In this document: in pieces, positions 53,092 through 61,711 of the stretch | Position numbering within the stretch: the first letter of the stretch is position 1 | How the letters are laid out: each line of letters starts with the position of its first letter | NCBI RefSeq assembly: GCF_002899455.1 | Contig: NZ_PPFB01000001.1 | Location: forward strand, 310,001 to 374,000 | Length of the DNA: 64,000 bases | Direction of reading: 5' to 3' | From: Streptomyces sp. DH-12 | Lineage (GTDB): Bacteria; Actinomycetota; Actinomycetes; Streptomycetales; Streptomycetaceae | Made by a program: the position numbers and the translations under genes | Notes under the pieces: model-generated | Database searches by the model: none | Seen by the model: the letters and a program-made list of their open reading frames with translations, nothing else | What the model was told of the DNA's origin: nothing

Positions 53092-53929
53092 CGCGCACCT
53101 CCCACAGTTCGGGGAAGACCGGCCGGGCCGCCCGCTGCTCCAGCCAGGCCAGCCCGGCCGATCCGGCGCTGCCCGGCTTGGCTCCCATGGCCCGGCGGAC
53201 CACCAGGACGTGGTCGGACCGCCAGCGGGTGACGAGTTCGGCGATGTCGGTGAGCAGTTCGCCGAGTGCGAGGTGGGGGTGGTGCTGCGGCCCGGTGTAG
53301 ACGTGCCGCCAGGTCTCCGCCACGCCGGGGTCGCTGTCGTAGGGGCTGGTCACGTCCCGTTCGCGGACGTGGCGCGGGACGGGCAGGCCCTGACGGTGGA
53401 GGTAGGCCAGCACCTCGTCGTACAGGGACGGTTCGCGGTAGGTCTCGGCGAGCGCCTCGTGGACGGCCGGGTCTCCGCGGTGGGCGCGCAGCAGCCCGGC
53501 GGACTTGTCACCGAGGAGGAACTCCATGTGCCGGTACATCGCCGACTGGAAGCCCGACGCCCGGCCGAACGCGGCCCGGAAGCCGTTGAACTGGGCCGGC
53601 GTCAGGGCGGCGATGGGCGCCCAGGCGCCGCCCAGGGCGGTCAGCGCGCGCCGGCTGCGCACCAGCGCGTCCATGGCGGCGGGCAGGTCGTCCTTGGCGA
53701 GGGCGACCTTCGCCGTGCGCCACTCGTGCACGATGAGGGTGAACCACAGTTCCATCACCTGGGTGGTGACGAGGAAGCCCATCTCGTCCGGGGCCTCGGT
53801 GAGCGGGTGCTGCAGCGTGTTGAGGACGGACGCGTGCACGTACGTGTCGTAGGGGCTGGCGCCCTCGAAGGGGCGGGTCAGGGTGTCGTCCGTGGCCGGC
53901 CCGTCGAGGGTGGTCGTGCGGTCGTTCAT
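53081..53929 (-). CDS. antN: Tryptophan 2,3-dioxygenase AntN
   Basis: 282 residues from the ATG at 53929 behind CCAGGAGATGTG. Heme-dioxygenase features are YDTYVHASVLNTLQHP, FLVTTQVMELWFTLIVHEW (distal pocket) and FGRASGFQSAMYRHMEFLLG; GPQHHPHLAL near the C-terminus likely carries the proximal histidine. It opens the indole ring of tryptophan to N-formylkynurenine, the first step to anthranilate in this cluster. Gap to antM 25 bp. Confidence 0.92.
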   Translation of the reverse strand: MNDRTTTLDGPATDDTLTRPFEGASPYDTYVHASVLNTLQHPLTEAPDEMGFLVTTQVMELWFTLIVHEWRTAKVALAKDDLPAAMDALVRSRRALTALGGAWAPIAALTPAQFNGFRAAFGRASGFQSAMYRHMEFLLGDKSAGLLRAHRGDPAVHEALAETYREPSLYDEVLAYLHRQGLPVPRHVRERDVTSPYDSDPGVAETWRHVYTGPQHHPHLALGELLTDIAELVTRWRSDHVLVVRRAMGAKPGSAGSAGLAWLEQRAARPVFPELWEVRGDV

Positions 53930-53954
53930 CACATCTCCTGGAGGTGCGGACGGG

Positions 53955-54731
53955 TCACACACCGAGGTGGGCGCCGCCGGAGGCGTCGATCCACTGGCCG
54001 GTCACCCAGCGGGCGTCGTCGCTCGCCACGAAGGAGACGACGTCCGCGATGTCCACCGGGTCGCCGAGCCGGCCGAACGTGGAGGCCTCGGAGTAGCGGC
54101 GGCGGATCTCCGGGACGGCGAGGGTGGGGTTGATCTCCGTCTCGGTGTAGCCGGGCGCGACGGCGTTGACGGTGATGCCCCGGGGGCCGAGATCCTGGGC
54201 CAGGGAGAGGGTGAGGTAGTCCAGGGCGGCCTTGGTCATGGTGTAGGAGACGATCGGCGGGAAGGCGATACGGGTCGCGACGGACGAAATGTTGATGATC
54301 CTGCCGCCGTCCCGGAGGCGGTCCAGTCCGCGCTGGATGATGAAGAACGGCGCCTTGGTGTTGACGGCGAAGACGCGGTCGTAGTCGGCTTCGGTCACCT
54401 GGGCGATGGGGCGGGGGACGGTGATGCCCGCGTTGTTGACGAGGATGTCCAGGCCGGCCGGGGCGTCCTGTTCCGCCAGGGCCTCGTCGAAGGCGGCCCA
54501 CAGGGTGTCGGCGTCGCCGGGGACGCCGAGTTCGGCGTGTACGGGGAAGGCGCGGCCGCCGTCGGCCTGGATCTCCTTGACGGTCCGCTCGGCGGCCGTC
54601 AGGTCGTGGCCGTAGTGGACCGCCACGAGGGCGCCCTCGCGGGCGAGGCGGTGGCTGATGGCTCGGCCGATGCCGCGGCTGCCTCCGGTGACCAGGGCGG
54701 TCTTTCCCGCGTGGCGGTCGGTGGCGGTCAT
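53955..54731 (-). CDS. antM: Discrete ketoreductase AntM (SDR)
   Basis: 258 residues. Classical SDR: TGGSRGIGRA (about residue 15), LVNNAGIT, the Ser in INISSVATR and YTMTKAALDYL as YxxxK. C-terminal WVTGQWIDASGGAHLGV is typical. FabG-like sequence; in the antimycin pathway it is the stand-alone reductase for the polyketide beta-keto group. Between the oxygenase genes and antN. Confidence 0.88.
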   Translation of the reverse strand: MTATDRHAGKTALVTGGSRGIGRAISHRLAREGALVAVHYGHDLTAAERTVKEIQADGGRAFPVHAELGVPGDADTLWAAFDEALAEQDAPAGLDILVNNAGITVPRPIAQVTEADYDRVFAVNTKAPFFIIQRGLDRLRDGGRIINISSVATRIAFPPIVSYTMTKAALDYLTLSLAQDLGPRGITVNAVAPGYTETEINPTLAVPEIRRRYSEASTFGRLGDPVDIADVVSFVASDDARWVTGQWIDASGGAHLGV

Positions 54732-54770
54732 CGTGGGTCTCCTTCGCTGAGGGTGGCGTGGCGGGCGGGA

Positions 54771-55895
54771 TCAGGCGTCGAAGTCGAGGACGAGCTCGGG
54801 GGTGCGGGGCCTCGCGCGGCAGACGAGTGTGTAACCGGCGGCGCGGTCCCGCTCGTCCAGGGCGTGCTCACGGTCCGCCGTCACCTGCCCGGACAGGACC
54901 TTCGCGCGGCAACTGCCGCAGACGCCCTCACGGCAGGCGTACGGCACGTCGGGGTGGCTGCGCAGCAGTGCGTCGAGCAGGGCCGGGTCGTCCGGCAGCA
55001 CGGTGGCGGCCCGGCGGCGCCCGTCGAGCAGGGCGGTGACCCGGTACTCCCCCGCCCCGGGTGCCCGTCCGGCCGGCTCCGGCGGCGTCGGCTGCGTGCC
55101 GTCGGCCGTGAACAGCTCCCAGCGGACGAGCGACGGGTCGGCTCCCGAGTCGGCCAGGACGCGCCGTGCGGTGGCGACGAGACCGGGCGGTCCGCACAGG
55201 GCGAACGTGGTGTCCGGGCCCGGGCGGGCGTCCACGGCCGCCAGCAGCCGGCGCACCCCGGACGCGTCCAGCCGCCGGGCGAGCGGCCCGCTCCCCCGCT
55301 CCTCCCGGGTCAGCACGTACAGGACGGTGAGGCGGTCCACGAACTCGTCCTTGACCTCGGCCAGTTCGTCGGCCAGCAGGGCGTCGGCGGACGTGCGGAC
55401 CGAGTGCACGAGGCTGACCCGGCAGGCCGGGTCCCGGCGCAGGGCATGGGCGGCCATCGGGGCCAGGGGGGTGATGCCGGTGCCGCCCGCGAGGAGGACG
55501 TGGTGGGCGCCCGGCACCTCCGGCAGGGCGAAGGCGCCGGTGGGCGGCGAGAGTTCCAGCCGCTCGCCCGGTGCGAGCCGGGTGGTGGCGTGGTCGCCGA
55601 AGCCGCCGGGGCCGGACCGCTTGATCACCAGGCGGAGCGCCCCGGGTGTGTGCGGTGGCGGGCAGATCGAGTAGGTGCGGCGCAGTTCGGCACCGCCCCG
55701 GCGGTGACGGACGACGACGTGCTGGCCGGGGTGGTGGGCGAAGACGTCGCGCAGCGCGGCGGGCACGTGGAGGGTGACGGCCACCGTGTCGGAGGTCAGG
55801 TGCCGGACCTCCGTGACGTCGAGTGTGTGCCGGCCGGTGCGGCGGCGCGGACCGGCCGGCACATGGTCGCGCAGGGCGGGCGGGGTGGTGTTCAC
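54771..55895 (-). CDS. antL: Oxygenase reductase AntL (PaaE-like)
   Basis: 374 residues from the GTG at 55895; upstream in-frame codons overlap the antK region and are unlikely. It has an FAD domain (RRTYSICPPP), NAD domain (LAGGTGITPLAPM, FALCGPPGLV) and C-terminal [2Fe-2S] ferredoxin with CREGVCGSC and a later Cys in TLVCRAR. It passes electrons from NAD(P)H to the AntH diiron centre. Starts 8 bp after antK. Confidence 0.92.
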   Translation of the reverse strand: MNTTPPALRDHVPAGPRRRTGRHTLDVTEVRHLTSDTVAVTLHVPAALRDVFAHHPGQHVVVRHRRGGAELRRTYSICPPPHTPGALRLVIKRSGPGGFGDHATTRLAPGERLELSPPTGAFALPEVPGAHHVLLAGGTGITPLAPMAAHALRRDPACRVSLVHSVRTSADALLADELAEVKDEFVDRLTVLYVLTREERGSGPLARRLDASGVRRLLAAVDARPGPDTTFALCGPPGLVATARRVLADSGADPSLVRWELFTADGTQPTPPEPAGRAPGAGEYRVTALLDGRRRAATVLPDDPALLDALLRSHPDVPYACREGVCGSCRAKVLSGQVTADREHALDERDRAAGYTLVCRARPRTPELVLDFDA

Positions 55896-55903
55896 GGTGG
55901 GCC

Positions 55904-56416
55904 TCACAGCGCGGTCAGGTGGGGGAAGGGCTCGCGGCACGCCGTGCACCACAGCACCGACTGACAGCGGGACGGCCCGAAGACGCTGTGCGGCCGGGTG
56001 GCCGTCGAGCCGCAGTGCGGGCAGGGCACCGCGCCCAGTGCGACGGGGACCGGACCGCCGGGAGCCGGGGACACGGGTGGGGCGATGCCGTGCGCGGCGA
56101 GTGCGCGGCGCCCTTCGGGGGTGATGCGGTCCGTCGTCCAGGCGGGCGTGAGGACGTGCCGGACGCGGCCGTCGGGGTGACCGCAGGCGGTCAGGACCTC
56201 CCGCACCGCCGCGGTGATCTCGGGCAGCGCGGGGCAGCCCAGGTAGGTGGGAGTGATCTCCACCTCCAGGACGCCGTCGTCGCCGGGAGCGACGGAGTGC
56301 ACCACGCCGAGGTCGCCGAGGCCGATCACCGGCAGCTCCGGGTCCGGCAGCGCGGCCACCCGCTCGCGCACCTCCCCGGCGGAGAGGGGGGCCGTGGCCG
56401 GTGCGGGCCCGCTCAC
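55904..56416 (-). CDS. antK: PaaD-like maturation protein AntK
   Basis: 170 residues from the GTG at 56416, which overlaps the antJ stop by 4 bp. N-terminal MIP18/DUF59 fold (LPDPELPVIGLGDLGVVHSV, VEITPTYLGCPALPEI) and a C-terminal zinc ribbon (CPHCGS ... CTAC). PaaD-type proteins help load the iron-sulfur or diiron centre of the multicomponent oxygenase. Confidence 0.9.
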   Translation of the reverse strand: MSGPAPATAPLSAGEVRERVAALPDPELPVIGLGDLGVVHSVAPGDDGVLEVEITPTYLGCPALPEITAAVREVLTACGHPDGRVRHVLTPAWTTDRITPEGRRALAAHGIAPPVSPAPGGPVPVALGAVPCPHCGSTATRPHSVFGPSRCQSVLWCTACREPFPHLTAL

Positions 56417-57231
56417 CAGGTGCCTCCGGGGAACTGCCGCCGCACGGACTGCAGTTCCGCGATCAGCGGGCCGAACTCCTCGGTGTGCAGGCCCGAGCGG
56501 CCGCCGGTGGCCGACCAGCTGGGAGCGGGCACGGCGAGTCCCGCCCCGGTGACGACCTCGGTGACCCGGGCGAGCCAGGTGTCGTGCAGCGCTGCCGGTG
56601 AGGGCACGGTGCCGGACGCGGCCAGGCGGCGCAGCACGTCGTCCTCCTCGAAGAGTTCGCCGGTGTAGGGCCACACCCGCTCCAGGGCCCGCTGCATGCG
56701 GCGGGTGCTCTCCGGCGTGCCGCGTCCCAGCGTCGCCGTCCAGCGGTCGGCGTGCAGCCGGTGGAAGGCGACCTCCTTGGCGGCCCGGACGCCGAACGCG
56801 GCGAGGCCGGGGTCGGCGCAGTGCGCCAGGGCCTCGTAGTGGAGGACGGCGTAGTGGGTGTAGGCGAGTTGCCGGGCCACGGTCACGGCGAAGTCCCCGT
56901 TGGGGAGTTCGGTCAGCAGGGCGTTGGTGAACTCGCGTTCCGAGCGGGTGTAGGCGAGGTCGTCCTCGCTGCGGCCGGTCCCGTCGAGGCGGCCGGCGCG
57001 GGAGAGGAGTGTGCGGGCGTGGCCGATGAGGTCGAGGGCGATGTTGGACAGGGCCAGGTCCTCGTCGATGGTCGGCGCGCGGGTGATCCACTGGCACAGC
57101 CGCTGGCCGAGGACGAGGGCGTCGTCGCCGAGGCGCGTCAGGTGCCGGGCCAGGTCGGGATCGGCGGCGGACGGCGGCTCACCCGGCGGGGAGCCGGGAC
57201 GCACCGCCGTGACGTCACTCGTGGTGCTCAC
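56413..57231 (-). CDS. antJ: PaaC-like structural subunit AntJ
   Basis: 272 residues, ferritin-like four-helix bundle: DDALVLGQRLCQWITRAPTI, SNIALDLIGHARTLLSRAG, REFTNALLTELPNGDFAVTV and GVRAAKEVAFHRLHADRWTA. In PaaC the diiron ligands are mostly lost and the subunit pairs with PaaA to form the stable core; the same is expected here. Overlaps antI by 17 bp. Confidence 0.92.
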   Translation of the reverse strand: MSTTSDVTAVRPGSPPGEPPSAADPDLARHLTRLGDDALVLGQRLCQWITRAPTIDEDLALSNIALDLIGHARTLLSRAGRLDGTGRSEDDLAYTRSEREFTNALLTELPNGDFAVTVARQLAYTHYAVLHYEALAHCADPGLAAFGVRAAKEVAFHRLHADRWTATLGRGTPESTRRMQRALERVWPYTGELFEEDDVLRRLAASGTVPSPAALHDTWLARVTEVVTGAGLAVPAPSWSATGGRSGLHTEEFGPLIAELQSVRRQFPGGTW

Positions 57232-57526
57232 CTGCGGGGCCTTTCTCGGTCAGCGGCGCGTAGTGCTCGGGGTAGCGGTACGGCTTGTGGCGGGCGCCCG
57301 CGAAGTACGGGTCGCGTTCGTCCGGGGAGGCCGTGTGCACGGCGTCGGAGCGGACCACCCACAGCGACAGGGGCTCGCCCCGCCGTGTGTACAGATCGCG
57401 GGCGGCGGCCAGGGCCGCGTCCGGGCCGGCGGCGCGCACCGACCCCACGTGCTGATGGGCCAGGCCCCTGCGGGCCCGCAGGAACACCTCCCAGGACGCC
57501 GGCGCGCCTTCCCGTGCCGCGCTCAT
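57215..57526 (-). CDS. antI: PaaB-like subunit AntI
   Basis: 103 residues: [20 protein letters not shown], then [20 protein letters not shown], the PaaB family fold. It bridges the catalytic dimers of the oxygenase. Its start overlaps the antH stop by 4 bp (ATGA). Confidence 0.92.
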   Translation of the reverse strand: MSAAREGAPASWEVFLRARRGLAHQHVGSVRAAGPDAALAAARDLYTRRGEPLSLWVVRSDAVHTASPDERDPYFAGARHKPYRYPEHYAPLTEKGPAGEHHE

Positions 57527-58563
57527 GCGGCCGCTCCGGCCGGCTCGTCCGTCCTCGCGGCGTACGCGACGGCGGCCTCCCGGACCCAGGCGCCGTCCTC
57601 GTGCGCGGCCAGGCGGTGAGCGATGCGCTGCCGCGCCCAGTGCGTGTCGTCACCCAGGGCGCGGCGGTAGGTGTCCCAGTCGACGGGCGTGAAGTCGTAG
57701 TGGCCGCGCTCCTCGTTCCAGCGGATCGCCGGGTCGGGCAGCGTCAGGCCGAGGCGCTCGGCCTGCGGGACGCAGGTGTCGACGAAACGCTGGCGCAGCT
57801 CGTCGTTGGTGTGACGCTTGATGCCCCAGGCCATCGCGCGGCGGGAGACGGCCGCTCCCAGCGCGGCGGTGCGCGCGTCGGCGCCGCCCGCCTCGGTGTC
57901 GGGCGGTCCGAACATCAGCGCCACGGCCGGCAGCCACCAGCGGTTCACCGCGTCCTGCGCCATCTCCTTCTGCTCCGGCGTCCCCTCGCACAGGGCGCGC
58001 ATCAGGTCGTAGCCCTGCCGCACGTGGAAGGCCTCCTCCTGGCAGACACGGCGCATCGCCCGGGCGTAGGGCCCGTAGGAGGTGCGGCACAGGGGTGCCT
58101 GGTTGATGACGGCGGCGCCGTCCGTCAGCCAGGCGATGGCGCCGGTGTCCGCCCAGGTCAGCGCGGGGTGGTTGAAGGTGGCCGAGGCGCGCTGGCGGCC
58201 GTGGTGCAGGGCGTCCAGCAGGTCGGCGCGGTCCACGCCGAGCGTCTCGGCGGCGGAGTACAGGTACAGGCCGTGGCCCGCCTCGTCCTGGACCTTGGCG
58301 AGCAGGACCGACTTGCGGTGCAGGGACGGGGCGCGGGTGAGCCAGGCGCCCTCCGGCTGCATGCCGATGATCTCGGAGTGGGCGTGCTGGGCGATCTGGC
58401 GCACCAACATGCGGCGGTAGCCGTCGGGCATCCAGTCGCGCGGTTCGATCGTCTCGCCGTCGGCGACGAGCGCGTCGAAGTGGGCGAGCAGCGCGTCCTC
58501 GTCCGGGGCGGCCGCCGCGGCCGCGGTGGCGGGGGTGGCGGGGGCGGTGGTCGGCGCGGTCAC
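57523..58563 (-). CDS. antH: Catalytic diiron subunit AntH (PaaA-like)
   Basis: 346 residues from the GTG at 58563 (then an Ala-rich tail before the fold starts around residue 25). Diiron ligands are visible in [15 protein letters not shown] and [15 protein letters not shown], with further Glu/Asp in DDLxxHF-type helices. Homologous to the phenylacetyl-CoA epoxidase large subunit; in antimycin clusters AntHIJKL acts on anthraniloyl-S-AntG, giving 3-aminosalicylate through an epoxide and 1,2-shift. First gene of the nine-gene minus-strand operon. Confidence 0.92.
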   Translation of the reverse strand: MTAPTTAPATPATAAAAAAPDEDALLAHFDALVADGETIEPRDWMPDGYRRMLVRQIAQHAHSEIIGMQPEGAWLTRAPSLHRKSVLLAKVQDEAGHGLYLYSAAETLGVDRADLLDALHHGRQRASATFNHPALTWADTGAIAWLTDGAAVINQAPLCRTSYGPYARAMRRVCQEEAFHVRQGYDLMRALCEGTPEQKEMAQDAVNRWWLPAVALMFGPPDTEAGGADARTAALGAAVSRRAMAWGIKRHTNDELRQRFVDTCVPQAERLGLTLPDPAIRWNEERGHYDFTPVDWDTYRRALGDDTHWARQRIAHRLAAHEDGAWVREAAVAYAARTDEPAGAAA

Positions 58564-58723
58564 CGGACACCGCCCGGACGTCCGGTGACCGTCGCGGCGG
58601 TGCCGAACCGCGGGCACCGTCCCGGGACCCGGACCCGTACCGGCTGCCTGGGCACGCGCATCACTCCTTCGGCTGGGGAACCGCCCGCCGCGGGGCCGGG
58701 CGGAGCGGGTTGCTTCGTTGCGG

Positions 58724-58755
58724 TAAGAGGCCGGGGCCGGGGCCCGGCTATCCCC
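58724..58755 (-). promoter_or_regulatory. Candidate promoter of antHIJKLMNOP
   Basis: Minus strand: GGGGA (58755-58751), 20-base spacer, CCTCTTA (58730-58724), about 160 bp before the antH start. The same two blocks with a 19-base spacer precede antG on the other strand, which suggests a shared sigma factor (known regulator of these two promoters: the ECF sigma factor AntA, encoded outside this window). Confidence 0.5.
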
Positions 58756-58799
58756 GCCGCGTCAGGTTCGGGCGCGTGACAAAGCTCACGGGAGGGCCC

Positions 58800-58830
58800 G
58801 GGGAGTGGGGCCGGCCGCCGCCGCCTCTTA
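58800..58830 (+). promoter_or_regulatory. Candidate promoter of antGF
   Basis: GGGGA (58800-58804), 19-base spacer, CCTCTTA (58824-58830), 55 bp before the antG ATG. Mirrors the motif pair on the antH side. Confidence 0.5.
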
Positions 58831-58885
58831 GGGGGTGACAGTCGTGGACCGCGGCGGCCGGCACGCCGGGACGAAAGGGGAAACC

Positions 58886-59134
58886 ATGAGCACCATCAGG
58901 GAGTTGCTGGTCGAACTCACCGGCACCGTCGAGTACGCCGACCGGATCGGCGACGACGCCGACCTGGCCGCCAGCGGCATCGACTCCGGGGACCTGGTGC
59001 GTCTCGTCCTGCTGGTCGAGCAGCGGCTCGGCGTCGAGATCACCGCCGAGGACATGGAGGAGCTGCGCACGATCGGCGATTACGAGCGTTTCGTGGCCGA
59101 GCGCACGGTCGCCGGCGCGAGCGGCGGTGCGTGA
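58886..59134 (+). CDS. antG: Acyl carrier protein AntG
   Basis: 82 residues from the ATG at 58886 behind AAAGGGGAAA; earlier in-frame starts lack a site. Four-helix carrier protein with the phosphopantetheine serine in ASGIDSGDLVRLVLLVEQRL (DSG instead of the common DSL). Carries anthranilate through oxygenation and formylation before transfer to the NRPS AntC. Its stop overlaps antF. Confidence 0.92.
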   Translation: MSTIRELLVELTGTVEYADRIGDDADLAASGIDSGDLVRLVLLVEQRLGVEITAEDMEELRTIGDYERFVAERTVAGASGGA

Positions 59135-60618
59135 TGTGGCTGACGCAGCTGCTGGAACGCAACCGCCAGTGCCGGCCCGGCCGGACCGCGCTGGTGGACG
59201 AGGAACGCAGCGTCACCTGGTCCGAACTGCACGACCGTACGTTGCGACTCGCGCGCGGGCTGGCCGACTTGGGGATCCGGCGGGGCGACCGGGTGGCCGT
59301 GCTGTCCAAGGACCGGATCGAGGTCCTGGAGAGCTACTTCGCGCTGGCCCGGCTCGGCGCGCTGTTCGTGCCGCTGAACCACAGTCTGGCCGAGCCCGAG
59401 GTCGCCGGGATCGTCGAGCGCGTCGGCGCGGTGGCCGTCCTCGGTGAGTCCGAGCTGCTGGACCGGCACACCGGGCTGCCGTCCTCGGTGCGGATCCGGA
59501 TGGCCTTCGACAAGCCCGCCTTCGCGGCGCTGGGCACCCTGGCCGCCGAGCGGGAGCTGCCGGACGTCGCCGACACGGACCCGATCGCCGTGCTGCACAC
59601 CTCGGCGACCACCGGGCAGGCCAAGGGGGTGACGGTCGACAGCGCGTCGTTCCGCGCCATCGCGCTGGGCTGGCTGGTGATGGCCCGCCCCACGGACGAC
59701 ATCGTCATGGTCAACTGCTGCCCGCTGTACCACGGCAGCATGGTCGTCTCCCTGACCTACCTGGCGGCCGGCGCGACGGTCGTGCTGATGCCCGGGTTCA
59801 CCCCGCAGCGGGCGCTGTCCGCGGTGGAGGCGCACCGCGCCACCCACATGTGGCTGGTGCCGCAGATGCTGCGCTTCATGCTCCAGGCGAAGGCGTCCCT
59901 GCGCACCGACCTGTCCTCCCTGCGGGAGGTGCTGTACGGGGCCGCCCCGATGCCGCTCGACGTCTACGCCGACGCGGTGGAACGGCTCGGGTGCGGCTTC
60001 CGGCAGGTGTACGGCATGACCGAGGTGGGCGGCCCGTTCGTCACGCTCGGTCCCGACGAGCACCCCGCGCCCGGGGACGTCACCGCCCGCATCCCGTGCG
60101 GGCGGGTCGTGCCGGGCATGTCCGCCCGCGCCGTGGACGAGACCGGGCGGGAGCTGCCGCCCGGCGAGATCGGCGAGATCGTGGTGCGCGGGCCGGGCGT
60201 CATGCAGGGCTACTGGAACGACCCGGAGGCCACGCGGGAGATCACCCGGGACGGCTGGATCAGGACGGGCGACCTCGGCTTCATGGACGAGGAGGGCCGC
60301 ATCAGTTTGGTGGACCGCACCAAGGACGTGATCATCCGGGCGGGCCAGAACGTCTACCCCTCGGAGATCGAGCGCGCCCTGATGACCCACCCGGCGGTCC
60401 GGGACGCGGCGGTCGTCGGCATGCCCGACGAGGACTACGGCGAGGTGCCGCTGGCGTACGTCGCCCTGGAGGCGGGCGCGGAGCCGGGCACGGCGGAGCT
60501 GCTCGCGCATGTCGCGGGGCTGCTGGCGCCGTACAAGCGGCCGCGGCGGGTCGAGTTCATCGAGCAGGTGCCGCGCAATCCCGCCGGGAAGATCGTCAAG
60601 AAGCTGCTGCGGGCATGA
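59131..60618 (+). CDS. antF: Anthranilate-activating acyl ligase AntF
   Basis: 495 residues. ANL-family motifs: LHTSATTGQAKGVTVD (P-loop, about residue 155), YGMTEVGGPF, RTGDLGFMDEEGRISLVDR and the C-terminal lysine in NPAGKIVKKLL. The start is GTG 59131 or ATG 59134, both overlapping the antG stop. It adenylates anthranilate and loads it on AntG. Fatty-acid CoA ligases share the motifs; the antG coupling decides the role. Confidence 0.92.
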   Translation: MMWLTQLLERNRQCRPGRTALVDEERSVTWSELHDRTLRLARGLADLGIRRGDRVAVLSKDRIEVLESYFALARLGALFVPLNHSLAEPEVAGIVERVGAVAVLGESELLDRHTGLPSSVRIRMAFDKPAFAALGTLAAERELPDVADTDPIAVLHTSATTGQAKGVTVDSASFRAIALGWLVMARPTDDIVMVNCCPLYHGSMVVSLTYLAAGATVVLMPGFTPQRALSAVEAHRATHMWLVPQMLRFMLQAKASLRTDLSSLREVLYGAAPMPLDVYADAVERLGCGFRQVYGMTEVGGPFVTLGPDEHPAPGDVTARIPCGRVVPGMSARAVDETGRELPPGEIGEIVVRGPGVMQGYWNDPEATREITRDGWIRTGDLGFMDEEGRISLVDRTKDVIIRAGQNVYPSEIERALMTHPAVRDAAVVGMPDEDYGEVPLAYVALEAGAEPGTAELLAHVAGLLAPYKRPRRVEFIEQVPRNPAGKIVKKLLRA

Positions 60619-60640
60619 GCGCGTGCGGCGGCGAACGGCG

Positions 60641-61663
60641 ATGACCGGGAGCCCGATGCGACCCGGGTCGGCCACGGCGTCTCCGTCGTGGCCGACCCGG
60701 GTCGCTGCCGTACGCGAATCCGCGCGGCCGGCCCGGACCGGTGCGGAACCCACGTGGAGGGCCCCGGCCGATCCGGGACCCGAGCCGACAGCCTCGGCCG
60801 CTGCAGAGCCCACGTGGGCGAGCCAGGCCGATGTGAAGCCCTCGAGGGCGGCCCGGGCAGGTGCGGAAGCCGTGCGGCCGGCGCAGGCCGATGAGGAAGT
60901 CGTGTGGACGGCCGCTTCGTGGGTCCGGGTCGGTGTGGAGTCCGTGGGGACAGCACCGGGTGGTGGAGAGGCGCTGTCTGCGGTCGGCGGGGGCCTGATG
61001 GCGCTCGGGCCGCTCCTGGCTGCTGCGGGGCTCGGGCTGGGTGTGGCTGCCGTGTCGGAGCCGGGTGCGGAACCGGCCGGGCCCGCCGAGGCGGCCGCCG
61101 CCGCGGCGATGCCGCCGCGGCGCCGTCTGGAGTTCCTGGCCGGCCGGCGGGCCGCCCGGCGGGCCCTGCGTGCGGTGGGGCTGGACTGCGGGGAGATTCC
61201 CCGGTCGGGGCGCCTGCCGGTGTTCCCGCCGGGCCGCACCGCGTCCATCTCGCACAGTACGGGCACAGCCGTCGCCGTGGCCGGCGCCCCCGGCCGGGAC
61301 CTGCCGGTCGGCTGCGACCTGGAGCTGCGGCCCCTCCCCCGCGCAGCGGCCCGCCTGGTGCTGCGCGAGGACGAGGAGTCCCTGCTCGCCGACGCGGGGC
61401 TGCCGCTCGGTGCGAACGCGGCCTGGTCGGTGACGGAGGTGTTCTCCGCCAAGGAGGCGGCGTGGAAGGCCCTCACCGTGATGACGGGTGAGGGCCGGGA
61501 GGGTCCGGAGGGAAGCCTGCGGGAGTTGCGGGTCTCGCCCTGCGGGGACGGTCTGCGCGTGTACCTGCGCGCCGATCCCGCCCACGCCGTGCGGGTGCGG
61601 GTCGTGCGCGTCGGCGCGGGAGCGTTCAGCTACGTCACCGGCCGGGCCGGCACTCGCGGCTGA
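60641..61663 (+). CDS. antQ: Phosphopantetheinyl transferase AntQ with repeat-bearing N-terminus
   Basis: 340 residues from the ATG at 60641, 22 bp after antF. The Sfp/EntD-type transferase is the last 220 residues: ASISHSTGTAVAVAG, VGCDLELRPLP (metal-binding Asp/Glu) and FSAKEAAWKALTVM (catalytic Glu/Lys). The first 100 residues are low complexity and come from a 30-bp degenerate tandem repeat, not part of the family. A later in-frame start (for example near the ALSAVGGGL segment) may be the true one. It activates AntG and the NRPS/PKS carrier domains; optional gene of long-form antimycin clusters. Confidence 0.88.
   Translation: MTGSPMRPGSATASPSWPTRVAAVRESARPARTGAEPTWRAPADPGPEPTASAAAEPTWASQADVKPSRAARAGAEAVRPAQADEEVVWTAASWVRVGVESVGTAPGGGEALSAVGGGLMALGPLLAAAGLGLGVAAVSEPGAEPAGPAEAAAAAAMPPRRRLEFLAGRRAARRALRAVGLDCGEIPRSGRLPVFPPGRTASISHSTGTAVAVAGAPGRDLPVGCDLELRPLPRAAARLVLREDEESLLADAGLPLGANAAWSVTEVFSAKEAAWKALTVMTGEGREGPEGSLRELRVSPCGDGLRVYLRADPAHAVRVRVVRVGAGAFSYVTGRAGTRG
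60714..60905. repeat. Degenerate 30-bp tandem repeats, about six units
   Basis: Units of about 30 bp with recurring GCCGATG/GCGGAACC-like cores. On the minus strand they translate to a 10-residue pattern such as RPRGLHIGLA RPRGLCSGRG, which makes the period clear. They lie inside the 5' part of the antQ frame. Confidence 0.65.
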
Positions 61664-61669
61664 GCGGAC

Positions 61670-61703
61670 GCCGCCCGTCCCCGGCGCATGGGGGACGGAC
61701 GGC
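61670..61703. terminator. Bidirectional terminator between antQ and the small basic gene
   Basis: A 13-bp stem with one mismatch (61670-61682 with 61691-61703) and an 8-base loop, between two converging genes. Confidence 0.7.
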
Positions 61704-61711
61704 GGATCGGT

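Noticed and set aside
50987..53929. Ordinary tryptophan catabolism or a kynurenine-containing lipopeptide supply
   Set aside because: The three genes overlap and follow antM in one operon beginning with antH, so they feed anthranilate to AntF/AntG.
53883..55964. Plus-strand 693-residue open frame
   Set aside because: It runs antisense to antN, antM and antL. Val/Gly/Arg-rich composition without motifs marks it as a GC shadow.
54771..58563. Phenylacetate catabolic operon paaABCDE
   Set aside because: No paaG, paaH, paaJ, paaZ or paaK nearby. The genes are joined to carrier protein, anthranilate ligase, kynurenine genes, CCR and a thioesterase in antimycin order.
60714..60905. CRISPR array
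   Set aside because: Repeats are degenerate, contiguous without spacers, and lie in a coding frame.
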